Shown here: positions 32,760-46,575 of the stretch, one piece after another
Layout: each line of letters starts with the position of its first letter
How positions within the stretch are numbered: the first letter of the stretch is position 1
Source: Dermanyssus gallinae
Taxonomy: Eukaryota > Arthropoda > Arachnida > Mesostigmata > Dermanyssidae
Direction: 5' to 3'
NCBI GenBank assembly: GCA_003439945.1
Contig: QVRM01001294.1
Span: forward strand, 33,624 to 97,623
DNA: 64,000 nucleotides
The notes under the pieces: generated by a model
What the model was told of the DNA's origin: nothing
The model's input: the letters and a program-made list of their open reading frames with translations, nothing else
Database searches by the model: none
Program-made: the position numbers and the translations under genes

Positions 32760-33430
32760 GTCGTTGTTCCGAACTAAAAACGAAGCTTATGTTTAAACCA
32801 TGGGTCGTACAAAGGATCTCTCGGATGACGAACAGACAAGAAGAGGCATATGCTGAGCCCGATCCGACAGTAACTGCTATAGTAACCAGATTAGGACGAC
32901 ATAAGAGCACCATCAGCAGGTTCTTACACCCTGATGTGAACCAAAGATGCAGATATTTAACAGTGGGCGTAAGTCAGTTTTGACTATTCAAAATCGGCGT
33001 AGGACTATATAATTGGCTACTCATGACCAAATGTCTTCTTCCAGGATCAGGACCATTTTGGGAGTGCCAGTGCACCACAGTGTACCGAGTGTTAAGTTCT
33101 GACAAAAAACGTGCGATATGCGAAAAGGAAGCTTATGCCGCGACTGTAACCGAAGCACATTGTCGAACTTTGGATAAAAAGTGGAAAAACATAGTCTTCT
33201 CGGGTGAAAAGAAATTTAATTTCAATGGCCCTGACGGCTGTCAGTACAATTGGAAGAAGGAGTGCCACTTTTGACTGGCCGGCTTTGACCTGAATCCTAT
33301 CGAAAATCTTTAGGGGCAATGTAATCATTTGTCGGACCTCAAAGAAGCTGTCCAGCAAGCATGGACTGATACCACTTTCGTACTTACAACAGCTCATTAA
33401 TTTTATGAAAGACCCAGTTTACGATTTGAT
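32760..33430 (+). pseudogene. Tc1-like transposase pseudogene (T3)
   Basis: Plus-strand blocks are RISRMTNRQEEAYAEPDPTV and RLGRHKSTISRFL (paired-type HTH, 32800-32930), WATHDQMSSSRIRTILGV (33010-33065), FSGEKKFNFNGPDG (canonical FSDEKKFNLDGPDG, about 33200-33240; catalytic D changed to G) and FVGPQRSCPASMDT. The central D and final D/E region are deleted or scrambled. Confidence 0.72.
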
Positions 33431-33556
33431 TTAGAAGAAGGGACGAAAACCCATTTTTAGAATACAATATACAGCCCAGCTAAGAATCGAATACTCCGTA
33501 AGGCTTTATTGTTGCTAATATTTTGCAACACTGTTTTTCACACCTTTTTATTTTTT

Positions 33557-33905
33557 GTATGAACCGATTGTGAGATTGCAACAAAATTGACATTGTTCGC
33601 CATACACATCATGCCCTAAATATTAAGCCATTTAAATAAATCAAGCCGAAATTATCACCAAATAACATGAGTTGCCAATTTTTTGCAACGCACTTTATCT
33701 ATGCATACGTATAGTTGTGCTGTCTCATGTCTGTTGTAGCATGTAAATAGATATCTACACATACTTGTCCGGGTGTGAGTGTGGGCGTTCATGTGGAAAC
33801 TCGTGGAGGTGGTTACATGTTGTTTGTGTTTGAATTCTAAGTGACGATGTTGTTGTGCACATTGAGTTGTTTTTGAGTGTCATACGTTTTATATTATTAA
33901 AATGC
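33557..33905. other. Unassigned AT-rich DNA
   Basis: Nothing recognised between T3 and the 3' end of the family J element. Confidence 0.45.
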
Positions 33906-33907
33906 TG

Positions 33908-35165
33908 TTTTTTTTTTTCAATTAATTTGGACAGTTACTTCTGGCTGAGTGACGTAATGTGTTCTTGTCATTATTTTTTTATTTGTCCAATAGTCTAATT
34001 TTGTTCGTCGTCGTACGATATCAAGGCAACTGTTTAATAGCTTAATAAAATGACTGCCATTCCGTCTTTTTATAATTTCCGTTTTTATGTCTTCTAAATT
34101 GAGAGTGCCATACGGGCGTGCTCTTGTGATATGTTGGTGTCTTGATCTTTGTCTCTCTTGTATCTTACGCCCTACATGTGCCTCTTTCAGGACAAAATAG
34201 GAAAGACTGATTCTGCATAGTGATGTCAAAAAGGCAAAGCCTTTAAACTGTCTAGAAGTGTCGCTGCATTAACGCTGTGGTCAGCATTGCAGACGAAACC
34301 TATGGCTTTAATTTGCAGGACGATCAAAAGCTGTATTGTCGCCAGATAGTAACCATCGTAAAGCGTAGACCCATATTAGTAGTAATTTTACACAACTGCA
34401 CAATATATCTTGAGCTTTAGTGTTGCTGTTGCTGAGTTTTTAAATGGCTTAATATCGCTACGCCTCTCCTCATTTTCTTTGCAACATAATTGACGTGCGA
34501 GTGCCAAGATAGGTTTCTCGAAACGATGGTTTCCAGATTTTGATCGTATTTTTTTGTTTGGTTAAGAGGCAGTAACAATGCCTAGAGCTAGTAATATCGA
34601 TGGTTGTGTACTTGTATAAAATGCATATATGCTGCAGCCAGACGGCTTTAAAGTTCAAACTGTATGAACTTTTCTGTGATTTCTTACAACCCCTTTTCGC
34701 TCCATCCACGTACCAACGCTACCTAAGCTTCGGTCTATGTATATGAGTGTTGTATATAGATAAGCGCGGTGTCATTCGCGTACATATATTTAATAGAGCA
34801 GTCTTTTATTTGAAAGGATTAGTTGCAATATAAGATGCACACAAGAGGACCCATCATACCTCCTTGAGGGCGGCGAAAGGTAATACCATGCATTAATATT
34901 AATCTTAAGTAATAAGCGGCAATGTGAAATGCTGTCGAAAGCCTTAGAGGAATCTAGAAGCACACCCACCAGTCTGTGACAGAGCCATATCTAAGCTTCG
35001 CCTGCTTAACACTGTGAGTAGCCTATCCCGACTATAAGGATCCCGAAAGAAATTATAGGGTCCAGCTATGCTTTCTCCGACTACCCAGTCTTCAAATTTC
35101 ACATGCAAGCTAGCCCTTTTGATGAGTCGCATCTGTGTAGCTCTGCAATCGCGTGTACACAGCAC
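33908..35165 (-). pseudogene. Family J (Jockey/CR1-like) RT, 5'-truncated
   Basis: Minus strand: RLIKRASLHVKFEDWVVGES and LLTVLSRRSLDMALSQTGG (34945-35130), then LLDSSKAFDSISHCRLL (about 34910-34965; canonical LDFSKAFDTV). PQGGMMGPLVCILY follows (GVPQGS-type motif, about 34830-34870), then the catalytic box YANDTALIY near 34780 (YADD to YAND), SWHSHVNYVAKK (about 34480-34515) and a C-terminal part to about 33918. A run of T at 33909-33919 is the poly(A) tail of the element. Frames are broken repeatedly. Confidence 0.75.
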
Positions 35166-35380
35166 ACCAATGCATTGCGCATGAAACGGGTCAAAATGAA
35201 TCTATAAAATAATAAAATATAAAATAATCATCTTTCACTTTATATTGCACGAACTGCAATGTAATTAACATCTCTGCACTGATACCTGTTATGCGGCTTC
35301 TTTATGAACTGATGCATGTTTTTGCAGAAATCTATAGAGTTCATTAAAGCTGGCGGCGGCTTCTTAAGTGTTGTTACTCT

Positions 35381-35585
35381 GCTAATACAGGCGCAATTTT
35401 GTCTTAACTCTGCGCGCAAGGGCTAAGACAGAAAACAGACTAATGATATGCAATGTTACACTCCGGTGCTTTAAGATGTATCCCCGAGTTTAAACAAACG
35501 TTAAAGACGAACTGTATGGCATTACCCATGTAGCACGCCTGTAGAACAACTTAAAAAATGTGCAATACAATGGAGAATAAACAAG
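35381..35585. repeat. Anonymous repeat U, copy 1
   Basis: About 200 bp clearly similar to 37072-37275 (shared stretches such as GGCTAAGACAGAAAACAGAC and CATTACCCATGTAGCACGCC), same orientation. Ends in GAATAAACAAG, where a family A copy is inserted. Confidence 0.85.
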
Positions 35586-36801
35586 AATGAAATATATAAA
35601 TGTAAGTATATATTTAATTTATGTATTTATGTAAGTTTTGCACCCGTGGTCCTTCGTCTCCCCCGCGCCCGCAACGACGCTTTATCCCTCTCAGTCATAA
35701 TACGCAACAATCTCCGCGATTTCTCCCGAGATATGCGTCTGTCAGACGTGATTGCCACCTCTCATGCTCGCGTTTCGACTCCCACACCATTCAGGAATGA
35801 TACGGTGCGCCAGTCCATTATTAAACTCTCCAAAGGAGATGTTTCTAGCGTCGCCAGACTTATCGTTTCCACAGATATGATAACGCCCGGCATTGACCGT
35901 ATAGAGGATTTGCGAGAGCAACACCAATTAGCTCCCGAAGACCTAGAATGGCCGACACTGACCAGAACCCCTATGCCCTATGTCACATCAAAGGAAGATA
36001 TTCAGGTGGCTATTAAACGGTTCTCTAACAGTTCCGCCGCAGGGCTAGACTTTATGAGACCGCGAACCTCCAGGTGTTCTTGTGAAGCTCGATTTTAAAA
36101 ACGCTTTTAACAGTATGATCCGCGATCATCTAATGAAGGTCGTTGCATCCCACGCGCCTAATCTATTGCACCACGTCGGGCTGGCATATCGGCATCCTTC
36201 CCACCTGGTCCTGCCTGAGCATGTTATTTCGTCCGCCACCGGACTGCAGCAGGGAGACCCCTTATTTTGTCTGGGTATCAAGGATCTGGTAGATTTCCTT
36301 AAAACGAGTTGATACTCTATACCCTCGAGGCTCTGCTTAACACATCTCTACCGCCTAGCGCACGGCAACAGGCATTACTGCCCATCTCTCAAGGGGCTTC
36401 GGGGTTCCGAACTTGAAGACCTTGGCCGGCCCTGCCATAGTCTCATCCATGCTAAGCGCAGAAAACAGGGCAACCCCCCTGCTAGATACAGCAGGAGTTG
36501 GTCAGTTTAGAAGCCGCTTAGCCCAGCTTCAGGAGAACCTTGAGGCCCGGTGCGGAGGCAGGCCTGACAAGATTCTATCTTAACGTGACTGGAGTGCCCG
36601 CTGAAGTACAACGACGGCTCTTTAATGAAGCTGCCGACGACACGACCAGAGCTCGCCTAAACGCCGTTTCCGCCAAGGATTCAGGCGCCTGGTTACACGC
36701 GCTTCCTAGTGCACCCATGGGAACCCTTCTTGATGACGAGACGATTCGCATAGCGTTCGTATCGTTTAAAATTGAAAATTATATATTTTATCCTTGCTTG
36801 G
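35586..36801 (+). mobile_element. Family A copy A3, with 11-bp TSD
   Basis: GAATAAACAAG occurs at 35575-35585 and again at 36802-36812. Between them is plus-strand family A ORF2: LRLPRARNDALSLSVIIRNN, QSIIKLSKGDVSSVARLIVS (about 35812-35870), KRFSNSSAAGLDFMRPR, KLDFKNAFNSMIRDHLMKVV (about 36088-36145) and GLQQGDP...FCLGIKDLVDFL (about 36240-36300). A deletion follows, then the pre-nuclease block SGAWLHALPSAPMGTLLDDE (about 36682-36742) and RIAF. The nuclease (RPDG) region is missing. Confidence 0.8.
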
Positions 36802-36819
36802 GAATAAACAAGGGTGTAA

Positions 36820-36845
36820 TATATATATATATATATATATATATA
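36820..36845. repeat. (TA)n microsatellite
   Basis: Short TA run between the A3 insertion and repeat V copy 1. Confidence 0.93.
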
Positions 36846-36985
36846 CGTTACCTCGTTGTATATGGTATTTTTACTTGAGTTGTCGCTTTTTTATTTATTG
36901 CCGGCGTCCTATTTCTAGTCTACCTGGCGCCCGCAGCTTGTTTGACTTCTTAACAATATTTGCCTATTCGAGCTGCAATTCATAG
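36846..36985. repeat. Anonymous repeat V, copy 1
   Basis: About 140 bp similar to 40158-40300 in the same orientation (shared GAGTTGTCGC/GAATTGTCGC, CGCAGCTTGTT, CTGCAATTC). Both copies directly follow a (TA)n run. Confidence 0.8.
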
Positions 36986-37071
36986 TGTTACCGAGCCAAT
37001 GTCACCTCTACGATTAAATTTGGAACACTATGTATGTCGTATCACGTAGTATATATACTATACGTTAATAT

Positions 37072-37280
37072 GCTAATATAGGCGAGATTTTGCCTCAACT
37101 CTGCACGCAAAGGCTAAGACAGAAAACAGACTAATTATATGCATTGTTACAGTGAGGTGCTTTAAAATGTATCCACTACGAGTTTAAACAAATAACGAAC
37201 TATTTGTCATTACCCATGTAGCACGCCTGTAAAGCAACTTAAGAAATATGCAATACAATTGATAATAAACACGGAAGAGG
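37072..37280. repeat. Anonymous repeat U, copy 2
   Basis: Similar to 35381-35585. It reads AATAAACACGG then directly into (TA)n, so it resembles an empty version of the A3 insertion site. Confidence 0.85.
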
Positions 37281-37303
37281 ATATATATATATATATATAT
37301 ATA
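37281..37303. repeat. (TA)n, left flank of T2
   Basis: TA run directly abutting the left end of the next Tc1-like element. Confidence 0.93.
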
Positions 37304-38646
37304 CAGTCCCTGGAAGAAATATAGGGCCATTCATGTTTGCCACATTTCACGCTTTTATTATAACCAATCGTGTTAAGATCACAGTGATACATGCTCACAG
37401 AGTAACAACAAAGACTTCCATCAACATCTGGAGTCTCGGATTACTTTGAACCACGAAACTTCCACATTTGGCACAGCTACACCGAAGAATAACGACGTTT
37501 GGGCTCATTTAACGGCTCGACAGAAACAAAAGCAGAACTGTTCTTTGTTAAAACGATAGGCTTAGGCTAGCGCCTCATGGGTGAAAAAAGGCCCATATCA
37601 AGGCTTATAAGGACATCGGCCTCTCTACTCGCAAAGCTTCCCGTCAACTGGAGCCCCAAGTAGTAAATAACTTGTTAAGTAAAGTAAAAATACGCCGTAA
37701 AAAAGAGTTCCGGGGAGTCCAAAATCTATATCGAAAGCTGCAATTCTGAAGAAAGCGTCAAACTCTGCGCCCTTAGCGAGGGCAATTGCGACGGCGGCCC
37801 GACGTGCAAACGAACGTGCGAAATGTGCAAAACTTCCTCAGGAAGACAAATTGGCAAAAACACAAGAAAAAACAACGATTGACCGCTGACCGATGAAAGC
37901 TCGTCTTGACTTCGCCCACGATAAAATGTCATGGACCACTGAGTGCCCACGATACGATGTGATGGACCACTGAGTGACACAGAGCGCTCTTTTCGAATGA
38001 AAAGGTTTAACTTTGATGAATCGGATCGATTTTACTATTATTCGCACGATGTCCGCAAGCAATAACGAATTTTGCCAAAACGTCACTTAGGTGGCGGTTC
38101 AGTGGTGATCTGGGCTGCTGTCGGGTATTATACAAAGCCGTCGATTGTGGTTTTAGACGGTCGTGTTTATTCGACGCGCTACGGAGACTTACTAAAAAAG
38201 CAATCGGCGCATTTTAAGCTGTTGGGAGTGCCAGACTTCGTTTTTACACACGAAATTATTTTCGAGGCTTGGGACGAGCTCTTGCAAAACGTCATTCAAA
38301 ATTTGTTTAACACTATAATAAACCACACTTTTGAGATTATCTGACCTAATGGGAAGTTCACTGAGTATTAAGTTTAGTTGCTCAATGCCGTGAAATTAGG
38401 CCAAATGCCGTGAATCCGCTTAATTCATTTGTTAAAACAGGTATCTTGCTAGTGGCCTTACAATGTTTTCGCAGTGTAACTGTGCCAAATGTGGAAATTT
38501 CGTAGTCCAGAGTAATCTGAGACCCCAAATGTCGATGAAAGTCTTCTTTGGTATTCTATAAGAATACATCACTGTGATCTTTACACGATTGGTTATAATA
38601 AATGCGCGAAATGTAACAAAAATGAGTGACCCTATTTTTTCTGGGA

Positions 38647-38649
<3 letters not shown>
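37304..38649 (+). mobile_element. Tc1-like element, copy T2, inserted in (TA)n
   Basis: Ends CAGTCCCTGG (37304) and CTGGGACTG (38649), with inverted repeats of about 65 bp matching those of T1. (TA)n lies on both sides. Plus-strand transposase remnant inside. 1346 bp against 1525 bp for T1, so internally deleted. Confidence 0.9.
37560..38370 (+). pseudogene. Tc1-like transposase pseudogene (copy T2)
   Basis: Plus strand: HMG/VKKGPYQGL-like start (37575 on), HTH remnants, FNFDESDRF (about 38008-38035), KRHLGGGSVVIWAAVGYYTK (about 38075-38135), LDGRVYSTRYGD and FVFTHE (38238-38255). The region with the second catalytic D to the third D is deleted, jumping to EAWDELLQNVIQNLFNTI and HTFEII. Non-functional. 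Confidence 0.82.

Positions 38650-38726
<77 letters not shown>
38650..38726. repeat. (TA)n between T2 and mariner copy 2
   Basis: About 75 bp of TA repeat. Confidence 0.96.
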
Positions 38727-38731
<5 letters not shown>

Positions 38732-39868
38732 TCAATAAGTTCTTAGCAAGAGCTTTTAGAATTCGAATTTTGGCACGCTTTCACCGCTAATAGGAACTGC
38801 AACTTTTCGACTGCTAGCACTCAATATATTATGGTGATTGGCCGTTGCGATTTCGTTTGATAGCTTTTCCCGTGCAACGTATCGGCGTGATTTTTAAAAA
38901 TGGAGAAAAAAGAGTTTCGAATGGTTATCAAGCATTTTTATTTCAAAGGTTGGAATGCGACCCAAGTAAAAATTGAGTTAGACGAGACGTACAGTGACTC
39001 TGCGCCATGTTTTACCACTGTTTCCAACTGGATTAATGTGTTAAAAATCATTAGGGATTAGTTTAGGCAGTGTGCATTTTATCCTACACGAAAACTTGAA
39101 GATGAAAGAGCTTAGAGCAAAATGGCTGTCGCATTTGCTCAACCAAGGCCAAAAAGACGCGCCTGTTTTGGCTTTACAGCGAAATTTGGCCAAGATGTCG
39201 AACAATCTGTCGGATTTTTGGTGCAGATTCATGACCGTTGATGAAAGCCGGGTTCATCACTACACTCCCGAGACCCAAGAAGCATCTTGCCAATGGTGTG
39301 CACCTGATGAAGGACCTCCGAAGAGGGTGCGGACAACGGCATTGACCGGAAAGGTGATGGCTACAGTTTTTTAAGACCAACGTAGAATAATGCTGGTCGA
39401 CTACCTTGAGAGCTGTAAAACGATCACAGGAGATTATTATGCAAGACTGTTGGACTGCCGTTAGCAAGAACTCATCGTGAAACGGCGCGCTTTGCAGAAG
39501 AAGGTTGTCCCGTTTTACCAGGGCAATGCTCCTGCACATAAGTCCCGGCAAGCATCGGCAAAACTGGCCCAACTGAGGTTCGAACTTATTGAACAACCCT
39601 CCTATTCTCCAGACCTGGCCTCCTCTGATTATTTCCTCTTCGGACATTTGAAGAATAGTCTCGGTGGAAAGCGTTTTTCCAGCAATGAAGAGGTTAAGGC
39701 TGCTGTCAATGCCTAACGACGCGGAATTCTACTCAAGGGGTATGAAAGCTCTGAAATCTCGGTGGGAAAAGTGTATTGAGCTTCTCGGGGAGTATATCGA
39801 ATAAGAAAAATTTAAAAACATGATTTGGAAAATTCTCGGTTTTCATTCTAAGAACTTATTGAACAACC

Positions 39869-39869
<1 letters not shown>
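38727..39869 (+). mobile_element. mariner element, copy 2 (decayed)
   Basis: Left end GTAGTTCAATAAGTTCTTAG and right end CTAAGAACTTATTGAACAAC show the same terminal repeats as copy 1. (TA)n on both sides. The transposase frame (from 38900) has a deletion of about 140 bp near 39048, plus stops at 39372-39374 and 39462-39464 that are shared with copy 3, and a small deletion at about 39714. The first catalytic block reads DESR (DESW in copy 1). Confidence 0.93.
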
Positions 39870-39922
<53 letters not shown>

Positions 39923-39928
39923 TTTTTT
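39870..39928. repeat. (TA)n followed by poly(T)
   Basis: TA run to about 39904, then about 25 T residues to 39928. Confidence 0.93.
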
Positions 39929-40110
39929 CGAATGAAAAAGTTTAACTTTGATGAATCGGATCGATTTTACTATTATTCGCACGATGTCCGCAAGCAATAA
40001 CGAATTTTGCCAAAACGTCACTTAGGTGGCGGTTCAGTGGTGATCTGGGCTGCTGTCGGGTATTATACAAAGCCGTCGATTGTGGTTTTAGACGGTCGTG
40101 TTTATTCGAC
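39929..40110 (+). mobile_element. Tc1-like fragment, near-identical to part of T2
   Basis: Matches 37991-38172 with only about one difference (AAAAG/AAAGG near the start). It contains the KRHLGGGSVVIWAAV block. No terminal repeats; bordered by poly(T) on the left and (TA)n on the right. Confidence 0.92.
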
Positions 40111-40111
40111 G

Positions 40112-40157
<46 letters not shown>
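40111..40157. repeat. (TA)n microsatellite
   Basis: TA run after the Tc1 fragment, before repeat V copy 2. Confidence 0.95.
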
Positions 40158-40158
<1 letters not shown>

Positions 40159-40300
40159 AGTTACGTTATTTCGTTGCATTATTTGAATTGTCGCTTTTTT
40201 TTCTGTTGCTGGCGCCCTATATATATTATAGTCTATGTGACGCTCGCAGCTTGTTCGGCTCCTTAGCAATTTTTGCTTATTCTATCTGCAATTCGTAGAT
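40158..40300. repeat. Anonymous repeat V, copy 2
   Basis: Similar to 36846-36985. See copy 1. Confidence 0.8.
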
Positions 40301-40765
40301 TATGGCGCAATCAAAGAGGATCGAGCCGGACTCCAAGAGGCATTTACTTTTACTAGTATGAGCCGACTAATAGATGACAGGGACTTTGTCGAAGGCCTAG
40401 ACGCTGATTTGAACGCCGTCCCTGCCGCAGCGTAGACTGACATATGAAGAAGAATTTCAAAAGTCGATGCCAGGGTGGTACTGTGTCCGCTTGCTTGGAA
40501 CATTTTGAATGGACCCAGCGGCAGGCCTAATACGTGTGCTTCTGAGGGCATCAGTGGCGACTAAAATGTCGGCGAGTTTTCGAGTCTAAGGGGTCTAAGC
40601 GTATATAGCTTACGTCGTGCTTAAAAGCGGATTCTCATAACGACTTTGCTTGTAAATAAACTTTCAAATACGTTCAATCATAAAATTGGTACACGAGGGA
40701 AAGCATCAGACCAGATAATGTGTCCGCCAATTAAAGGAAGACATTATGCCGATGCGTTTTTCAGA
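40301..40765. other. Unassigned DNA
   Basis: A minus-strand frame contains AFKSASRPSTKSL, faintly like an RT palm entry, but this is too weak to call. Confidence 0.4.
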
Positions 40766-40844
40766 TCATAATCGGGTCTTTTCTGGCCGGGAGATATTAA
40801 AATAAAGTTTGTCACATAACCAAATATACTTCTCTAAATAAAGA

Positions 40845-44080
<3,236 letters not shown>

Positions 44081-44084
44081 TCTA

Positions 44085-45756
44085 ATGTGTCTGCAATTAT
44101 CGAAGGTGTATTATCCTGGGGTTTTCATTCCAAATTAGACAAAACTAATATCGGGCACCAACTCATTGATGACTTCCACCTTATGGGCTTAGCCCTTGCG
44201 GATGATCTCATCCTCTTAGCCTCCACGAAATCTACTCTCCAACGGCTCCTTAAGATTGCGGACCGACCCCCTTTTGAAATCCCGAGGCCTTGAAATTAAT
44301 ACTAATAAAAGCTTTACTATCTCCCACCTATTTAATAGGAAGGAAAGTAAAGGTTTAATAATACCGTACCAGAGTTTAACGTTGGAGATCGGCAATTGCC
44401 AGCTAAAGGTATGAGCGATCGATAGAGATACCTTGAAGTCGACTTTGGCAGCAATGGCAGAGTTGACTCCACCAAGGATATACTTCTTAATTTACTCAAC
44501 AGACTCACGATAGCTTCCCTTAAACCCCACCAAAAACTCATATTTTTGAAAGACTTTCTCATTATCCGTCTCCTATATAAACTGGTCACCGGTCCCAGAC
44601 CATCTTACGCACTCCTTAGCGACCTAGATAAAGAGATCAGAAACGTTGTTAAACCGAAATGGCTTAAGCTCGAAAACTCGGTGCCGAACGCCTACCTGTA
44701 CACGCACACAGCACACGGCGATCTGGACATCCCCTGCCTCCAAACATTCATCCCCAGACTCCGCCTCTCCCGCCTGACAGCACTACAACACTCTACGCAC
44801 CTTGGGGTCCAATGGATGCTAACCACCGAGCACTTCGAAAAAGACCTTGCGAAAACAAGACTTCTTTGCGAGCGCTTGGGAACTTCCATTGAGACCGTTA
44901 CACAAGAGACCGATTACTACTCAACAACTACACAACACGTTCAAATGGGCACATTTTAAAAAAACACACGAAACGCCCTTTGTACATTACTGGATTGAAG
45001 GTATGCCCTACCTATCTAGTAAGGAGTATTTAAACCTACTAAAGCTCAGGATCAACGCACTACCAACGCGTGCCAGATTGGCCAGGGGACGCCCTGGCTA
45101 CAACAAACGTTGTAGACACGGGTGTCATGCGCCTGAGACGTTGGCTTATGTCGCTCAGACGTGCGATACAACACACAAACAAACTATAAAGAGACATGAC
45201 GACGTCTGTGATCGCGGGGCGCGTCTTCTCCGCGAGAGGGGTCAGGACGTGGTTTGTGAGTGAGTAGTCCGTCAACCGGGCGCACCGGGTCTAAAGCCCG
45301 ACCTCGTAATAACAACACCTACCGAGGTCTGCGTTTTAGATGCCGAGGCTTGCGGCCCGAACCGGAACCTGGCTAAAGCGCGGCAGGACAAGATCACCAG
45401 ATAGGACGTCGAGTTCCTAAGAGCGGCGCTCCCCTACCCGCAAAAACCTCGCAGATTCGGATCCATCACTATCTCTATGAGTGGTGTATGGGACTCCGAA
45501 TTTGCGAGGACGCTCTTAGGGCTCGGCGTCACAAAGAGGAATCTTATGAATCTTACCGTTTTAACGTTACAAGGAACCTTAAGAATATACCGCTCGCACC
45601 GGGTCCATAAGAGCGGGGGCTACCATCAAGCAAGGACACGGACAGCTGATTCTTAACCTCACGTGACACCTTTTTACCACCATTTGTATTAAGGCGAGCA
45701 CTGCCGAGTGTGCAAACGTATTGTAAATGATTAATAAATCATCACAATATTTTCTA
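44085..45756 (+). pseudogene. R4/Dong-like retrotransposon, 3' half (RT end + CCHC + RLE)
   Basis: Plus strand: IIEGVLSWGFHSKL and the catalytic box GLALADDLILLAS (about 44185-44225), EIRNVVKPKWLKLENSVPNA and DLDIPCLQTFIPRLRLSRLT (about 44720-44780), both typical of R2/R4 RT C-termini. Then PTRARLARGRPGYNKRCRHG and the knuckle CRHGCHAPETLAYVAQTC (about 45110-45165), where the usual His is Tyr. The nuclease signature KPDLVI...VLDAE (about 45293-45350) has 12 residues between the two acids. The 3'UTR ends AATCATCACAATATTTTC at 45756, immediately before (TA)n. Frame breaks occur near 44280, 44590, 44960 and 45263. Confidence 0.85.
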
Positions 45757-45773
45757 TATATATATATATATAT
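45757..45773. repeat. (TA)n at R4/Dong-like 3' end
   Basis: Short TA run directly after the retroelement 3' end. Confidence 0.9.
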
Positions 45774-46405
45774 ATTTATAGTATACGGCAAGCGCTTGGA
45801 AAGGACCCTGGCCACGATGGTGTACCCCCTGGTGTGGCCAAGCTATTTGTTGAGCGGTGGCCGAAGATCTTCCAGACTTTGACCAACGGACTGCTTATAG
45901 AGAGAAGGTTTTCTAGGCTATGGAAGAAGGCAAGGCTTGTACTAGGCCTATCTGCCTCCTCGATACGTTGGGAAAAATCCTGGAAATCGTTCTAACCAAC
46001 AGGTTGAATAAGAAAATCACCGAAACCAGAAAAGCATCCTCGTACGCCCAGTATGGTTTCCGGAAAGGTAAATCTGCCATCGGAGCTTTTGATAGGGTTC
46101 TGTAACGAGCAGGCCGTGAGACCGCAAATACTCCCAAAATTAGGGAATTCGTGCTTCTAATATTTTGGGATGTAAGAAGTGCCTTCAACACAATGAATTG
46201 GAAAGTACTGGTACATGCGCTAAAAAGAACGGCAATACCTACGCATCTCTGCCGAATCATTCTGGAGCCTGGATGAACAAAGTCTGGTTGCAGAAAGGCA
46301 AGAATACAGGATTACTGCCGGGGTCCCACAGGGTTCGATTCTGGGACCCGACCTTTAAAACTTGGCATACGACGGGGTGCTGGACATCAACAACTACCTA
46401 GAATG
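45774..46405 (+). pseudogene. R1-clade RT fragment
   Basis: Plus strand: GHDGVPPGVAKLFVE (about 45810-45855), RRFSRLWKKARLVL, CLLDTLGKILEIVLTNRLNK (about 45952-46010), QYGFRKGKSAIGAFDRVL (about 46050-46103), RSAFNTMNWKVLVHALKR (about 46170-46223) and AGVPQGSILGPDL (about 46317-46355), then NLAYDGVL. It ends before the YADD box, close to a small perfect inverted repeat. Several frameshifts. Confidence 0.82.
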
Positions 46406-46421
46406 TAGAAAGAACCTTTTT

Positions 46422-46441
46422 TTCGAATGTTTACATTCGAA
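46422..46441. repeat. Short perfect inverted repeat
   Basis: TTCGAATGT and ACATTCGAA (9-bp arms, two-base spacer), located at the boundary between the R1 fragment and the A' element. Confidence 0.8.
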
Positions 46442-46575
46442 CGGTAAGGGGTGTCCTCGCAGTTCTCTGTTTTATTGGTATCTTAGTGTGTTCTAGATCA
46501 TACCTGGCGTTGAGAATTGGTGCAGTTCAACTTCTTTACCTTTGTGTACAGCTTTTGTGCTGTTAATTGACCCGT

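Larger units (their letters stand above)
29197..33556 (+). mobile_element. Tc1-like element T3, split by a nested retroelement
   Basis: The left end (29197-29240) and right end (33509-33556) are inverted repeats. Each has CAGTGTTGCAAAATATTAGC (right end in complement) and shared outer sequence AAAATAAAAA...GTGTGAAAAA. The right part (32713-33500) carries the transposase remnant. Without the 3.4-kb insert (29324-32699) and one copy of the 13-bp duplication the element would be about 1 kb. Confidence 0.8.

Noticed and set aside
40300..40551. Possible RT palm motif (AFKSASRPSTKSL) on the minus strand
   Set aside because: A single weak resemblance with no neighbouring RT blocks in any frame.
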